Below are positions 11,923 through 25,041 of a stretch of 64,000 nucleotides of DNA, in pieces; within the stretch, counting starts at the first letter, position 1, and the number at the start of each line of letters is the position of its first letter. The stretch lies in assembly GCA_947561395.2 (NCBI GenBank), contig OX387182.1:37069949-37133948 (forward strand), written 5' to 3'. The DNA is from Buxus sempervirens. Lineage: Eukaryota; Streptophyta; Magnoliopsida; Buxales; Buxaceae. Under the pieces are notes generated by a model. The model was not told where the DNA came from and did no database searches. It saw only the letters and a program-made list of their open reading frames with translations. Position numbers and translations under genes: made by a program.

Positions 11923-13113
11923 ACTCGCCCAAATAGAAGTCCTAATTGGATTAGGAAAGATTTCTAACCCAAATAGAAGCTTTCCTAATCTATCACAACT
12001 CTTCATTCTAATTCTTTCCTTTTAATTCTAAGTAAAAGAAACTTCTATTTCTCCTAATTTTCGCGCTAATTATTTTCCTTATTATTAAATATTACAAAAA
12101 CTCCCCAAAACTCCTCTTTTTCCTCAACTTAAGGCTCTTAATTAACTATAATTACTAATATGCATTTTCTCACTTATTAAGCTATAAATTTCACTACTTA
12201 TACTTAAATCAACCCAACTTAAGTCTAAATTGATTTCTTAAACCTAATAATTATTTAGAAAACTAGGAATTGACCAAAATAGCCTTATCTTGATAATTTC
12301 ATATCTAACTGTTGGATTTTTTCCAAAATTTCTAGGTTTATTTTCCATAATATTTTTGATTGAATTTGAGCTTTCCAATTAATTCAAAAATCCCTAATTG
12401 TCCAGATGTTGATTTAATCTTCCAAATTTATTCTAGATAAAATCTTTAATTGTCACGCCCCAAAATCAATCACTTGTATAATGTTACAAGGTATAGGACC
12501 GGAACGCAACCTTTCTTGTAAGTGATCCCCAAGACTCATTTAATCTCATTAAATACTAAATATAAATATTATTTTTGCAATAATGTTCAGGGTTGCAATG
12601 GAAAATAAAAAAAAAATCTCATTAACAAAACTAAGGATTAATCTGTGAGTTTAACTAATCTATCTGAATAACATATAACCTCCACTACAAGTTCAATACT
12701 CAATTAGAAACAAATAAAAATATTCAATGCCCAAATCAAATATGATTATCCAAGCTATTCCCTTTGCTTCATTTGCACAGTCTTGTGGTTACCTGAAAAT
12801 AAGTAAGGGGTGAGTTTTCATGACTTAGTAAGTAGGGCTCATATTCCCTACATGATTACATGCTTCAAAATCAAATCTTTAGTTATGTTTTATATAAGCT
12901 TAGCATAAACTAGCAAGACATAATTTCAAGAATAACATTTTGCAATATTAACACACGTCAATCAATTTAATCAATTGCAAGGTAAGAAAGAAAAAAAATC
13001 AATGATATTAAGAAAGTAGCTCTTGGTAATAACAAGAACACAATACAATTTTCCACTTAATAATAAAATTTTCACAAATATCAACTATGCCAGTCTATAA
13101 ACTAGGCACGGCT

Positions 13114-15279
13114 TGTAACGCCCCAGTTCCGGGTCCATTTCCCAAAACTCGAGGTGTTATGGTAAGTAACAAAAGCAACTAAAAATTTGAATCAATTTAA
13201 AACTTTTTATAACTTTATAATCAGAGTAAATGCGGAATCTTGACATAATATCCAATAGCAAATAAACTTTAAACCATTACAATGTTTTTAATCTCAGGAA
13301 GCTAAGCTACAACTAAATTGACTACCCCTTTACAGACTAGCCCAATGTTGTAATCCTCTCCAAGAATACCTGAAAAATGGGAGAAACCAGAGTGAGAATA
13401 AATCTCAACAAGTAGCAAGGTGCATGCATGAAATCAGTCCATGTTTATATAAAATAAGTCATGAGGTGTACGATTAAACCAATAACAACAACATCAGCAA
13501 GAAACTATAATATAGAGAAATTACGGCAAACAGCATACCACACCTGTGACACCACAGGACTAATAGAATTGTAGACAGAGAAAGAGAGTAGACATGTTCT
13601 GGTTTAAGGTATACAGATAGGGCGCTCGAGCGACTGTTCTAGCACTCTGCCCAAAACTCAGTTTTTCTGGATTTTTCATAATTTCCGAAACTTCTCAAAT
13701 TCTTATGGTTTTAAATTGTTTCTAAACATCTAAATTTCATTCCAAATTACTTCTAAGACAATCCTAATCAAATTTTAGTGATTAAAATTTATCTAAGATT
13801 TATTTCTAAATTAAACCACCCATGAGCACCATTTTTCTTGATTCTTAAAGAGAGATTTAAATCACCAAATCAAAACTTTATAATTATCCGACTTTTCCAA
13901 TGAAATCCAATTTAAAACCAATACGATCAAACATCAAAATCTCAAGAAAATATGCAGTTCCTCTAGTTTCAAGTGTTTGTTACTTGCCTTTTTGATGAAC
14001 CCAGATTTTTCAAAATTTCTTTTGTGCCCCCTTTTGGAGCTCGACCGCACCCCTCTAAACTTCTCCAATTTAGTTCTCCACCGTTCAGTTTGAAGTCCTC
14101 CATGAGTAGAACAAACCCTTAAATTTCAGTCCATTTCAATGGTTGGATATTCCTGTCTCGTCGTTCGAAGTTGGCTAGTCGGCTATCTCTACAACTCCTT
14201 TTTCTTTCTAAATCTGATTTTCCACAAACTTCTGGGTTAGTTCGCACCACCTTAGACTCCTCTAAATCCAATCTCCACCGTTCAGATTAAAGTATCTCAT
14301 GTATAGATCATAACATCAAAATTTAATGACGATCCAACGACTGGATCTCCGGAGATCGTCGTTCAAAGTTTGCCGGTCGGACCTCTGCAGCATCTCCCTT
14401 TTTCTTTTCTTCTCTCTCTTTTCTCTCCTCTCTTCTTCCCTTTATTTTTCTCCCAAGCCCAATCACGAATTCCCCTCTTATTCCTCCTTATTTTTGACTT
14501 GCTAAAAACCCTAAACCTTTCCTAGACCTCCCCTTTTATAAGCTCTTTTAATTAGAAGTCTTAATAGGTTTAGGAGACCTTCTAAATAGGATTCTCACTC
14601 TTAATTGGAAACCTCCCTATCTTAACTCTCCTTCTAATTCCTCTTTTAAATATCTCATACAAAAGAAGGATTTATTTTAATTTATTTTCGTGCTAATTTA
14701 ATTTCTTATTTTAAAATATTACTAAAACATCCAAAAGCTCCTCTTATCCTCAAATTTAAGACTCCTTATCAACCATAATCACCAATATACCCTTTTTTCC
14801 TACTTTTAAGCCATAATTTGTTATTTAAATTCAAACCTAACCCAAATTTAGTCTAGTTAAATATTTCAAGTCTAATAATTATTTACTTACTCAATATATT
14901 AATTTGGCTATTTGGAAAATGACTAAAATACCCTTTCATTGTAATTCCATACTTAACCTTTGAATTTTTTTCCAAAAATTCTCCTCTTTATTCCTCACAT
15001 CAATCTTAACCATATAATGCACTTGGATTAATACCTATCTTCTCCAATTCTTTCTATTTAATTTACTCTCCTAATTTATCTAAATCAACCCTTCTCTTTC
15101 CTATTCAAATGAAGCCACTATTTAAATTCCTAATTACTCAAAATTATTCTTTATTTAATTAGTTACTAATATTTCTTTGGATTATAATATTATTCCTCCA
15201 ATACATAAATTAAGCTTGAACTTCTCAATATTTTGGCTTATTTAATTTACTTTATTTTAGGAAAATCCAGGGTTTTACA
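13114..15279 (-). mobile_element. Solo gypsy LTR, 2166 bp, TSD CGGCT
   Basis: It runs TGTAACGCCCCAG to AGGGTTTTACA in plus reading and is flanked by CGGCT at 13109-13113 and 15280-15284. A minus TATA box (CTTATAAAAGGG) lies at 14531-14542. It is closely related to the solo LTR at 16534-19741 but lacks that copy's hairpin block near 17080-17215. Confidence 0.9.
14531..14542 (-). promoter_or_regulatory. TATA box of solo LTR
   Basis: CTTATAAAAGGG on the minus strand, conserved with 18995-19004 (CTTATAAAAT) in the sister copy. Confidence 0.5.
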
Positions 15280-15924
15280 CGGCTTCCTAGTCATAGCATT
15301 TTTGTGTAAACGCAATACAACTGGGCCGTGTCTGTCTGAGTAAACTGCTCTGATCCAGTACATGCCTGTCGAGTCATTGCTTAGTTCTAGTGCATGTCTG
15401 TCAAGTCGCTGCTCAGTTCCCATAACATGCCTGACCAACAAACGTATACACAAAATTTTCCAATAGATCGGTATACCAAAGCAATACACGGTCACATCAC
15501 TCATAAATAAATTGCAAGAAATCTGATTGATGCTAACAATACAACAAATTCACGAGAACTTTCTATAATTCAAACCCCAAGTTTATACCATCTAAAATAA
15601 CCATTATAAGCACAATACTCAATACGAACACATGATTTCTGCAATGATGATGTATTTCTCAATACATTAACAAAACCTCAATTTAAAGGAAATCATCACA
15701 ATGGTATTATGCAATTAGAATAAAAAAAACCTAGAAGGGTTCATCATGACATTACATGGTTTCATATAGGTGTCATGAAATGCTTGGTTTAACGACCATA
15801 AATTACAAAAGACAAATTGAAACCCCTTTGAGAAATCATCCAAGACATCATTATTATTATGTTTGTTTCATAATAATTATTGCTTCCTTTAACTAAAAAA
15901 AAAATAAATAAATAAAATGAATTG

Positions 15925-16165
15925 AGGGAAACCATAACTCAGTCATCTAATGCAGAACCAATCACCTACCAACTTTCGCTAAAAGATGAATTAAAAAAAC
16001 CAATAATCAATCATTCTGGCGTAGAACCCAATCACCCAAAAAAAAAACAAAAAAACAAAAAAACCTTTCACTAACAGACGAATAAGAGGAACCATGAATC
16101 AATCATTTAACGTGGAACCCGATTACTTGGCTTCTTCCACTAAAAGACGAAATAAGTGAACCCAA
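15925..16165. repeat. About three degenerate tandem units of LTR G
   Basis: Units of roughly 70-100 bases share an opening AACCATAA-TCA, the middle GTAGAACCCAATCACC and a closing CACTAAAAGACGAA, with clear divergence between units. They occupy the LTR position where sister LTRs carry hairpin arrays. Confidence 0.5.
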
Positions 16166-16533
16166 TCGCTAAACATGTCGTCCAACAAAGCTTTTAACAA
16201 CATGATAAAAATAAACAATTGTATAGAACAATAATAATCGTTAAACTAAAACCACTCATAGGTTCATGGAAATTTCATGAATCATTAAAAAATCAATAAC
16301 ATAAACTAAATGTTAGGGTTCTACCAATTGTTTTGGCATTTAAACCTAAAATATTTTAGTTCTTTCATAGATTCTAAATGTATGCATCCATGGAAGAAAT
16401 ATTAACCAAACTTACCTTCCCGTTGCAGAGTTTGATTTGAAGAAGATCAGATAGTTCCCTGGCTTTCTCTCTTCCCCTTCCAGTATTCTTTGCCTCCTAT
16501 CCTTGAATGAGAAAAAGATGGAGATTAGGGTTT

Positions 16534-19500
16534 TGTAATGCCCTGGTTCCGGGTCAAATTCCCAAAACCTGAGGTGTTATGGTAAGCAAGAAAAGCAACT
16601 AAAATATGAAATAATTTAAAACTTTTTCTAACTTTATAATTAGAGTAAATGCGGAAACTTGAATTCAAATTCTCTTTATTAATCAATAATTATGATATAC
16701 AAGGATTTCAATTACATGAGCAATCCTACATCTATATAGACTACCCAGCTACAACTAGCCCACAACTTGACGTCCTCACCAAGAGTACCTGAAAAATAGG
16801 AAAAACCGGAGTGAGAATAAATCTCAACAAGTAGCAAGGTGCATGCATGAAATCAGTCCATGTTTATATAAAATAAGTCTTGAGGTGTACAATTAAACCA
16901 ACGACAACATCAACAAGGATAATTCCGAAGTTTAAATCCAATCCCATTGATATTATCAAATCATATTTCAATAACAGTACCGATAAAACATCGAATGGTC
17001 AATGTCATGTAGTTGCTTAGATTGGTTAATCAACATGCCAGAGCGACATCCACACCTCCATGTACACAGTTTCGGTTTACTCAGGGTTTCAGACACTCTG
17101 AAATGACGGCCTACTCAGGGTTTCGTCATCTAATGCCGGCCTACTTCGGGTATCGGCATTGACAATCAGGCCTATTCAGGGTATCTGGTTGCTCTACACC
17201 GGTCGTGGCAACAATCCATGGCCATGCCATTACACCAATAAAGCATATACATCACATTACTAAGTTTAGACTCTGGATCCAGGACAAGCTAAACCAAAAC
17301 AGAAAAACCATCGCATAAACTCAACATTGACGTCACATTAAACCAAACCTTTCCATCATCATGTATAACACAATACAGCTCAACACAGGTCACTCCGGAC
17401 CATAACAACAACTCATGATATCTCAGTAAATATTTCAACCCAAAGCACATGTCCAACTGATAGTAAAATCCATTTACCCACACCAAGATAAATTTTAAAA
17501 ATACGGTTCAGCACCTTGAAATCAAGCAAACCTAGATTAAACAAATTCACAATCGGAAAACAATATAAGACATAAAGAAAACTAAACCATTAACACATAG
17601 TGACAGGAACAGAAAAATAATCCACCAATAGTCCTTCAATTATTACTTTCAGAAACTCATAAGACTACCAATAAATTTGACTTAATGATCTCTGGTTGGT
17701 TTGAGCAGATAAAATAATTCTAATATCCTAATTTAGTTTTGAGCTAAGAGGTTGAAGCCTCAAAGTCTCAAAATTTGGTTCAGATTGGTCAGACACACGT
17801 TTCTGGAAATTCTGTTGGGTGTGTTGACCTCTGGCGCTTGGCGCGAGGTCGGCACCAACTCGGTGTAAACAAAACAAGGCTCGCACTAACTTAAAAATAC
17901 TTGGCGCTAGGTCGGCGCAAGGTCGGCGAAACCAAAACAATGTCTCGTGCTGACTCACATCACTCGGCGCTAGGTAAGCGCCAACTCGGTGAAACCAAAA
18001 CACGATTTTTGACTCTGTTAATCTCAAAACTCCATGACTGACCAATTTTTAGATCTTTGTAACAATTTTCCTATGCTTCTACTATCCCCAAAACACGTTT
18101 AAACCTAATTCGAATTTAATCTAAACAACTTAATATTAAGACTTTAAAACTCACCCAAAACTCCACGTTCGAACTATGTTCTTCCAAAACCATGCTTCAC
18201 GACTAAACTTAGAGATCAAAACCAAAATACAGATCAAAACGATGCTAAAGAAATCTTAGTGATTAAAGTTTAACTAAGGTTTCTTTCTAAATCAAACCAC
18301 CCATGAACAACACTTTTCTTGATTCTTAAAGAGATATTCAAATCACCAAACCAAAACTTTATAATCATCTAACTTAAAAACCAATACGATCAATCATAAA
18401 AAACACAAGAAAATATGTAGTTCCTCCAGTTTCAAGTGTTTGCTACTTGCCTTTTTGATAAACCCAGATTTTTCAGAACTTCTTCTGTGCCCGTTTTTGG
18501 AACTCAACCGTACCCCTCTAAACTTCTCAAATTTAGATCTCCACCGTTCAGTTTGAAGTCCTCCATGATTAGAACAAAACCCTAAAATGTCAGCCCATTC
18601 CATCGGTTGGATCTGTCTATCTCGTCGTTCGAAGTTGGCTAATCGGCCATCTCTACAACTCCTTTTCTTTCAAATTCTGATTTTCCACCAACTTCTGGGT
18701 TAATTTGCACCACCTTCGACTCATCCAAATCCAATCTCCACCGTTCAGTTTAAAATATCTCATGTATAGAGCATAATCTCTGAATTTCATAACGATCCAA
18801 CGACTAGATCTCCAGGGATCATCGTTCAAAGTCTGCTGGTCAGACCTCTGCAGCACCTCCCTTTTTCTTTTCTTCCCTCTCTTTTCTCTTCTCTCTTCTT
18901 TCATTTATTTTTCTCCCAAGTCCAATCACGAATTTTCCTCTCTTTCCTTCTTATTTTTTACTTGCTAAAAACCATAAACCTTTCCTAGACCTCCCATTTT
19001 ATAAGCTCTCTTAATTAGAAGTCCCACTAGGTTTAGGAGACCTTCTAAATAGGATTTCTACTCTTAATTGGAAACCTTCTTATCTTAACCCTCATTCTAA
19101 TTCCTCTTTTAAGTATCTCATAAAAAGAAGGATTTATTTTAATTTATTTTCGTGCTAATTTAATTTCTTATTTTAAAATATTACTAAAACACCCCAAAGC
19201 TCCTCTTATCCTCAAATTTAAGGTTTCTTATCAACCATAATCACCAATATACCCTTTTTCCAACTTTTAAGCAATAATTTGCTATTTAAATCCAAACCTA
19301 ACCCAAATTAAGTCTAGTTAAATATTTCAAGTTTAATAATTATTTACTTACTCAATATCTTAATTTGGCTAATTGGAAAATGACTAAAATACCCTTTCCT
19401 TGGAATTCCATACTTAACCTTTGAATCTTTTTCCAAACATTCTCCTCTTTATTCTTCATATCAATCTTAATCATATAATGTACTTGGATTAATACCTATT

Positions 19501-19741
19501 TTCTCCAATCCTTTATATTTAATTTCCTCTCCCAATTTATCCAAATCAACCTTGCTCTTTCCTATTTAAATGAAGCCACTATTTAATTTCCTAATTACTC
19601 AAAATTATTGTTTATTTATTTAGTTACTAATATCTCTTTTGGATCATAATATTATTCTTCCAATACCTAAATTGAATCTTAACTTCTCAATATTTAAGCT
19701 TATTTAATTTACTTTATTTTAGGAAAATCCGGGGTTTAACA
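16534..19741 (-). mobile_element. Solo gypsy LTR, 3208 bp, TSD GGTTT
   Basis: Plus reading starts TGTAATGCCCTGGTTCC and ends CCGGGGTTTAACA, between GGTTT copies at 16529-16533 and 19742-19746. It contains the four-hairpin block (17075-17215), a GC-rich block (17820-17995) and the donor-like GGCAAGTAGCAA (minus) near 18440. Confidence 0.9.
17075..17215. repeat. Hairpin array, copy IV
   Basis: Four units with the core GCCTACTCAGGGTTT or a close variant. Stems include ATGACG/CGTCAT and AATGCCG/CGGCATT, both perfect, and CAATCAG/CTGGTTG with one wobble pair. The first unit has decayed. Confidence 0.8.
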
Positions 19742-19978
19742 GGTTTTCCAAATCCCTAACTTAAAAGAGAAAAGACAAAATTAACCCCTTTCCTAATTAT
19801 TTGTGTATGGTGAGTGTGCAGGCATACTAGACCCTGCACAACACCAATCAATAGCCCTTATTCTATGGACTTGACCGGGGTCAACCATTAATTTGTTTTG
19901 ACTGGGTCTCCACATTAACCCTTCAAATATTTATTTTTAATTATTCTTATTTATTTACTAAAAATTCGGGGTTTCACA

Positions 19979-20105
19979 TGCTACCCACCTAACAAATAAA
20001 TTTCATTCTCGAAATTTCAATATCCATATCCTCTCATATCCACCATGCTTCCATTGCACTACCAATACTTTTACTAATTACACGACTATTTATAATCATA
20101 AAATA
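19979..20105 (-). mobile_element. 3' end of a gypsy internal region and polypurine tract
   Basis: On the minus strand it reads TTTCGAGAATGAAATTTATT, a short spacer and GGTGGGTAGCA, directly before the LTR start TGTGAAACCCCG. This matches the usual end of plant del/Tekay-type gypsy polyproteins, where the final codons precede the purine tract. Further coding sequence is not recognisable. Confidence 0.5.
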
Positions 20106-20414
20106 ATTTAGAAGAGAGTTTCATAACTTTATTACCATCAATCCTGTACATATATATACGTCTATATGAAGGTTGAGGAGAAAAATCATGTGGCTCCCTT
20201 TTAACCTAACTTATGCCAAAATAACATACCACATACATAATACATATATATATATATAAAATTTAGAAGAGAGTTTTATAACTTTACTACTATCAATCTT
20301 TTACATATATACATACACATTTATATGAATGTTGAGGAGAAAAATCATGTGGCTCCCTTTTAACTTAACTTATGCTAAAATAACATACCACATACATAAT
20401 ACATACATACATAC

Positions 20415-20423
<9 letters not shown>
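20106..20423. repeat. Tandem duplication, about 160-bp unit
   Basis: The block beginning TTTAGAAGAGAGTTT is present twice, near 20106 and 20262. Each copy ends in GCATACCACATACATAATAC-like sequence. Copies differ at several sites, so the duplication is not recent. Confidence 0.75.

Positions 20424-20475
<52 letters not shown>
20424..20475. repeat. TA dinucleotide microsatellite
   Basis: About 26 uninterrupted AT units, following imperfect ACAT tetranucleotides. Confidence 0.95.
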
Positions 20476-20478
<3 letters not shown>

Positions 20479-20580
20479 TTGAGTATTGTATTTTATACAA
20501 ACATGGGGTATCGTAGAAATATATATATATATTATATTTCTACGATACCCCATGTTTGTATAAAATACAATACTCAAGTA
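20476..20580. repeat. Perfect palindrome, 48-bp arms
   Basis: Arm 20476-20523 is the exact reverse complement of 20533-20580, with a 9-base AT spacer. The arms start with TACTTGAGTATTG. The palindrome directly abuts the TA microsatellite. Confidence 0.95.
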
Positions 20581-21348
20581 AATGTTCAGCATTGACCGAT
20601 GCCTTACACCACTCAAGTATGACTAAATACAACTACATCATGAAACAAACAATAACATACTACATAATTAATCATTCATCTCAATTTACATACTAGGATA
20701 TGATCAATAAATAATATAGATCATAATGCATACTACATAATTAATCATTCATCTCAATTTCCTAAGATTTACACAACTATCTATTATTAAATTAAATTAA
20801 TTCAAACAAGGCTCAAACATACATGAATTGAATAAGGAAACGTTCCTCTAGAAATTTTTTTGAATTCATCTCTCTATCATCAATCATCATTATAATCCAT
20901 CATAGACATGCAACTTATAATAGATGAGATCGTATTAAATACTTCCAATAGTCTTCTCAATATTCATCATATCCAAATCATGCATGCCACTAACATCACC
21001 CCATATCTCAAAATCTTATAATTAAATCTTATCATAATAGACTGTATTGTGATATCTCAAACAATCTTCTCTCAATTAGATTCCATAATAAACTCCTTTT
21101 TAGAAATATCTTCAATTATCATCACATTGAAACCATGACATCACAAATATAAAAAAAAAAATTCTGGAGAACCACACTATGATGACTAACAATAATAGGA
21201 ACATACCTTTGAAATTTGCTAACTGCAACAAAGAAATTGGGTTAGAGTACTCTCAAACTAGATAACCCTATTCAATGATTCTATCTAGTGTATCACTCCC
21301 CAAGACCTGCCTAAGGCTTTCCTAAATCCTAGGGCTCGTGAACCATTT
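20581..21348. other. Unassigned AT-rich region
   Basis: A 32-base segment ending in CATTCATCTCAATTT occurs twice, near 20658 and 20729. No coding signal was found. It probably belongs to the internal region of a decayed minus-strand gypsy element, since a primer site lies at its right end. Confidence 0.4.
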
Positions 21349-21360
21349 TCTCTAATATCA
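21349..21360 (-). other. Decayed primer-binding site of F2
   Basis: The minus strand reads TGATATTAGAGA three bases after the end of LTR F2. The usual initiator-methionine tRNA site is TGGTATCAGAGC, and the three differences are mainly G to A and C to T, as expected from methylated-cytosine decay. It shows F2 was a 5' LTR on the minus strand. Confidence 0.55.
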
Positions 21361-21363
21361 CTT

Positions 21364-22211
21364 TGTAACACCACGAATCCACGTAAATTTTTTTTTTTTA
21401 TTTCTGGATCAAGGCATTCTTGGTGATACAACACAAATCAGCTTAAGGATCAAGAATAAATGAACTAAGAGACAACAGAGTGTGCTAAGATAAAGTTTTT
21501 ATACATTAAAAACCTCTATTCACTTTACATCAAGTATTCAAATAAAAGGTAAAACTAAAACTCTACTAAACAAAAGAATTACAAATTTATATCCTTGATT
21601 CAATACTATAATAAACCTGGTTCTTCAAGCCCACTATAAGTCTAACCCATGGTATCCTTTCCAATAATACCTGAAAAATGGGGAAAACTGGAGTGCGATA
21701 TAAATCTCAACAAGTAGCAAGGTGCATGCAATAAATCAATCAAATTTATGAAATAGTTATGAATTATATGATAAATCAAAGCAATAGTAAATAAATTTAA
21801 AGCATTCAACAAACCACACTCATGCATGTGACATCATAGGACTCATGAAGAAAGATAAGTCTTTGAAAAGTAACTAAGTCACCACTATGCCACCTTACGA
21901 CTTATTGCAATGCCAGTAAACCACAATTCCCACCGTAACAACAAAGCTAAATCTCGAAATATGGGGTCTGACCATCGGCTTATTGTGCAAGAAACTCACA
22001 GACCAGCAAACTAAATATCGAAATATGGAGTTTTGGCACGTACTACCATACATGCAGCAAAGTTAAATCACAATCATGGGGGCAGTTGCATTATCACCAT
22101 ATATAGGGGTAACCTCACCAGCACCATAAATCTGAAATGAGCCTCACTAGCAAGCTAAATCTGAAATGAGTCCCTATCGTACATAAAGACCTTCCTAAGC
22201 AAATGAACTCA
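21364..22211 (-). mobile_element. LTR F2 (gypsy, minus), truncated
   Basis: Starts TGTAACACCACG in plus reading and matches F1 until AAATGAACTCA, where similarity stops abruptly. It preserves the uninterrupted site (21875-21885) into which the solo LTR at 2939 inserted in F1. It includes the acceptor-like block near 21668 and AAATCTGAAATGAG repeats near 22125-22175. Confidence 0.75.
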
Positions 22212-22758
22212 TTCTCTAGTCTATCTCCTCGAATTAGAGCCCCTCATTACCCTTCTCCCTCATTCTTAACCCTTCTAGCGTTGCCCCCCCCCCCCCCCCC
22301 CCTCTCCATTAATCCACCAAACAACTCTACTCAATCCCTCATTCTCTTCACTCTAACTATAGAGAACACCAAGAAGCTACTTTGGGGAAAGGAGGGGAGG
22401 ATCAAGCTATAGTCCAAGCCTCAAGGAGTCTCAAGACACTTCAAAGAAGCTCTCCCCCTTTAAGGTAAGCTTCTTCTCAATGTTTTATGCAACATAAGTG
22501 AAGCATATAATGATATGAGCATGTTTAGCTATTTATGTTTACTTTTCATACTTTCTTTTCTCTCCCTTCTTCTTCTTTAAGCTTGTATGATATTTTCTTC
22601 TTAAGAAAAGGCTCTCATGGTAAGGGCAGGTGGACGGCAGGTGGACAAACCAATGGGAGAGAGGGTCGTGTCCCCATGTCTAACCTAATGTTTGTCTTGA
22701 GGTTAAGCATGGAAGTTCCCCAAAGTGCCTCATACAAGAGGGTCACTCATGGTGGGAA
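22212..22758. other. Unassigned region with poly-C tract
   Basis: Contains an uninterrupted run of about 20 C near 22275 and a CT-rich leader-like stretch ending in CCCTTTAAGGTAAGCTTC near 22455, which looks like a splice donor. The composition resembles the transcribed leader of a long gypsy LTR, but no termini were found. Confidence 0.35.
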
Positions 22759-25041
22759 TGTAATGCCCCGGATCCGTGTTGTTCAATAAAGGTATAACAC
22801 GTCTCACGGAGTGTTAGGTAAGGATCTAAAATAAGTGTGATCGCTGGACAATCACCTAAGTTATACCATATCAGAGGGTACAACCAAATATTAACTAAGA
22901 AGTTAAAAAATAAACTTAATTATAATCAAACGGTTCAACCTCAAACTACTTTATTACACTTCCAAATTAACGAAATCAAAAGAGTCAAAGTTTCCAATCT
23001 AAAAATAAACCTATAAATCTAAGAATCGTAGTAATAGTCCTCCTCCCTATAATTCTCAATCGAATCTACCCTAGTAGTCGCCTCACCATGAGTATCTAAA
23101 AACAAAAACAAAACAAAGGAGTGAGATACAAATATCTCAGCGAGTAGCATATGCATGCAGAAATAGTTATCAACAGTTATAAATATGCATCAATAAATAA
23201 CCAGCATGATCAAATCAACAAAGATAATTCCGAAGGTTTAAATCCAATCCCATTAACAGTTTTACACAAAAGACCAACTACAATTACCGATTACACATCA
23301 AATGGTCAATGTCATGACTATGGTTTGAATTGATAAATTGACATGCCAAGGAGACATCCACACCTCCATGTACACAGTTCTGGCCTACTCAGGGTTTCAG
23401 AAACTTTGAAATGACGGCCTATTCAGGGTTTCGTCATCCAATGCCGGCCTACTCATCGGGTTTCGGCATGGACAACCAGGCCTACTCAGGGTTTCTGGCT
23501 GCTCTACACCAGTTGTGGCAACACACAAGGCCATGCAATTACATCAATAAACAATACCATCACATTACTAAGCTTAGACAAGGATCCAGGTGAAGCTAAA
23601 CCAAAACAAAATAACAACTACATAAAACTCAGCATTTGCAAAACAATAACCAACCCTGGTCACCATCATGTATAACCCAATACAACTCATCACAAGTCAT
23701 TCCAGACCAGAACAGCAACTCATGATATCTCAGTAAATATTCCAATCCAAAGCACATGTCCAACTGATAGTAAAATCCATTTACCCACACCAAGATAAAT
23801 TTTACAAATATAGTTCAGCACCTTGAAATCAAGCAAACCCAAATTAAACAAATTCACAATCGGAAAACAATATAAGACATAAAGAAAACTAAATCATTAA
23901 CCCATAGTGACAGGAACAGCAAATTAACCTACCAACAGCCCTTTAATTATCACTTCGGGAACTCATAAGACTACCAATAAATTTGACTTAATGATCTCCG
24001 GGTGTTTTGAGCAGATAAAATAATTCTAATATCCTAATCTAGTCTTTGGCTAAGAGGTTGAAGCCTCAAAGTATCAAAATTGGGGTGGATTGGTCAGCCG
24101 CACTCAATTTAGCATTTTAGTGGGTGCGCTGACTTCAGGCACTTGGCGCCAAGTCGGCACCAACTCGGCAGACCCAAAACTTTAGATGCGCCAAGCTGCT
24201 GCTAAGGTAAATAGGTAGGCGGCAGCTCAGCGAACACACCCTACGATTCGCGACCAAATTTTAGAACCATGTAACTATTTTCCGATGGTTCTACCATCCC
24301 CAAAAGATGATCCAATGCAAAACGAATTTAATCTAATGTACTTCAAAATCACGCCTCAAAATCTCATCGAAAACCCAAGTCCGAAACTAAGATATTCCAT
24401 AAACATGCAATTCGGCTAATCTCCAAGATCAAAATCCAAAACACAGATTTAAAACGATGCTACTTACCTCTTGTATGCTCAAATCCTTACACTGCAACTC
24501 TGAGAACTAGAAGTGCAATATAAATCTTTGCCCACAACCTTCTCTGATCGTGCGATGGTTCCTGAACTGAAAGTTCACTGATCACAGGAAACCCATGAGT
24601 CTACTCTTCTCCCAAACGCCATAGAACTCCAGCCGCAATCTTTTTTTCAAAACTTAAGGTATGCGAAAACCTACGCACCTAAATACATGAAGTATTTATA
24701 CTTACCCTATACTTTGCCGCTCGACCAATTTTTAAACTCATGATTCAGTACACACTCGCCCACAAGACTTCCCTACATACACAGCTTTCCAGCCCTTGAT
24801 TCACCAACTTGACTCTCCACCTAAACACCCATATAAATAAAGATTTTATTTATAACTCCTAAAGTCAAACAGCAATATACTTCTAATTAAATTTACGCAT
24901 TACTCACCTTATTTCATCTGACTTCACGCCTAATGTCTCAAATTCCAAATACACCCCTGCTTGCCAGATTTTCTGCAAATTTCACCCATACAGACTTATT
25001 AATTCTCATAAAATAAACATGCAGAAATTCGGGGTTTTACA
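22759..25041 (-). mobile_element. Solo gypsy LTR, 2283 bp
   Basis: Plus reading starts TGTAATGCCCCGGATCC and ends TTCGGGGTTTTACA. The flanks are GGGAA and TGGAA, a 5-bp duplication with one mismatch. A minus TATA box lies near 24690-24700. Its start is nearly identical to the solo LTRs at 26230-28570 (opposite strand) and 61294-63788. Confidence 0.85.
23375..23510. repeat. Hairpin array, copy III
   Basis: Four units with core GCCTACTCAGGGTTT. Stems are TTCTG/CAGAA (23378-23382 with 23398-23402), ATGACG/CGTCAT, ATGCCG/CGGCAT and CCAG/CTGG, all perfect. The first differs from copy II by a C:G to T:A pair change. Confidence 0.85.

Larger units (their letters stand above)
2425..12450 (-). mobile_element. 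LTR F1 (gypsy, minus), interrupted by two insertions
   Basis: In plus reading it starts TGTAACACCCCGAATC. Segments 2425-2938 and 5898-6230 match LTR F2 at 21364-22211. The body is split by a solo LTR (2939-5897) and a DNA transposon (7648-11429). The rest runs 6231-7647 and 11430-12450. A minus-strand TATA box lies at 11913-11922, and the conserved splice-donor-like GGCAAGTAGCAA (minus) is near 11560. The expected other terminus is missing at 12450, where LTR G begins. F1 and F2 may be the two LTRs of one minus-strand element, but this cannot be settled by eye. Confidence 0.7.
12451..19978 (-). mobile_element. LTR G (gypsy, minus) with two solo LTRs inside
   Basis: In plus reading it starts TGTCACGCCCCAAAATC and ends TCGGGGTTTCACA. 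The right neighbour (19979 on) reads on the minus strand as the end of a chromovirus-type internal region followed by a purine-rich GGTGGGTAGCA, so this is a 3' LTR. Own segments are 12451-13113, 15280-16533 and 19742-19978, about 2.2 kb in total. No matching target duplication is expected because only one LTR is present. An alternative is that G ends earlier and the last 100 bases belong to F1. Confidence 0.6.

Noticed and set aside
19800-19978. Alternative right end of LTR G at CAACCA near 19890, with a TTAAT duplication
   Set aside because: The text around it looks continuous, and the terminus at 19978 matches the family's ends and adjoins a purine tract. Not excluded.
20329-20616. Open frames on both strands across the TA repeat
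   Set aside because: Products of microsatellite and palindrome; peptide is Tyr-Ile repeats.
23375-23510. CRISPR-like look of the regularly spaced GCCTACTCAGGGTTT repeats
   Set aside because: Only four units, spacers are palindromic arms rather than unique sequence, and the context is a plant LTR.
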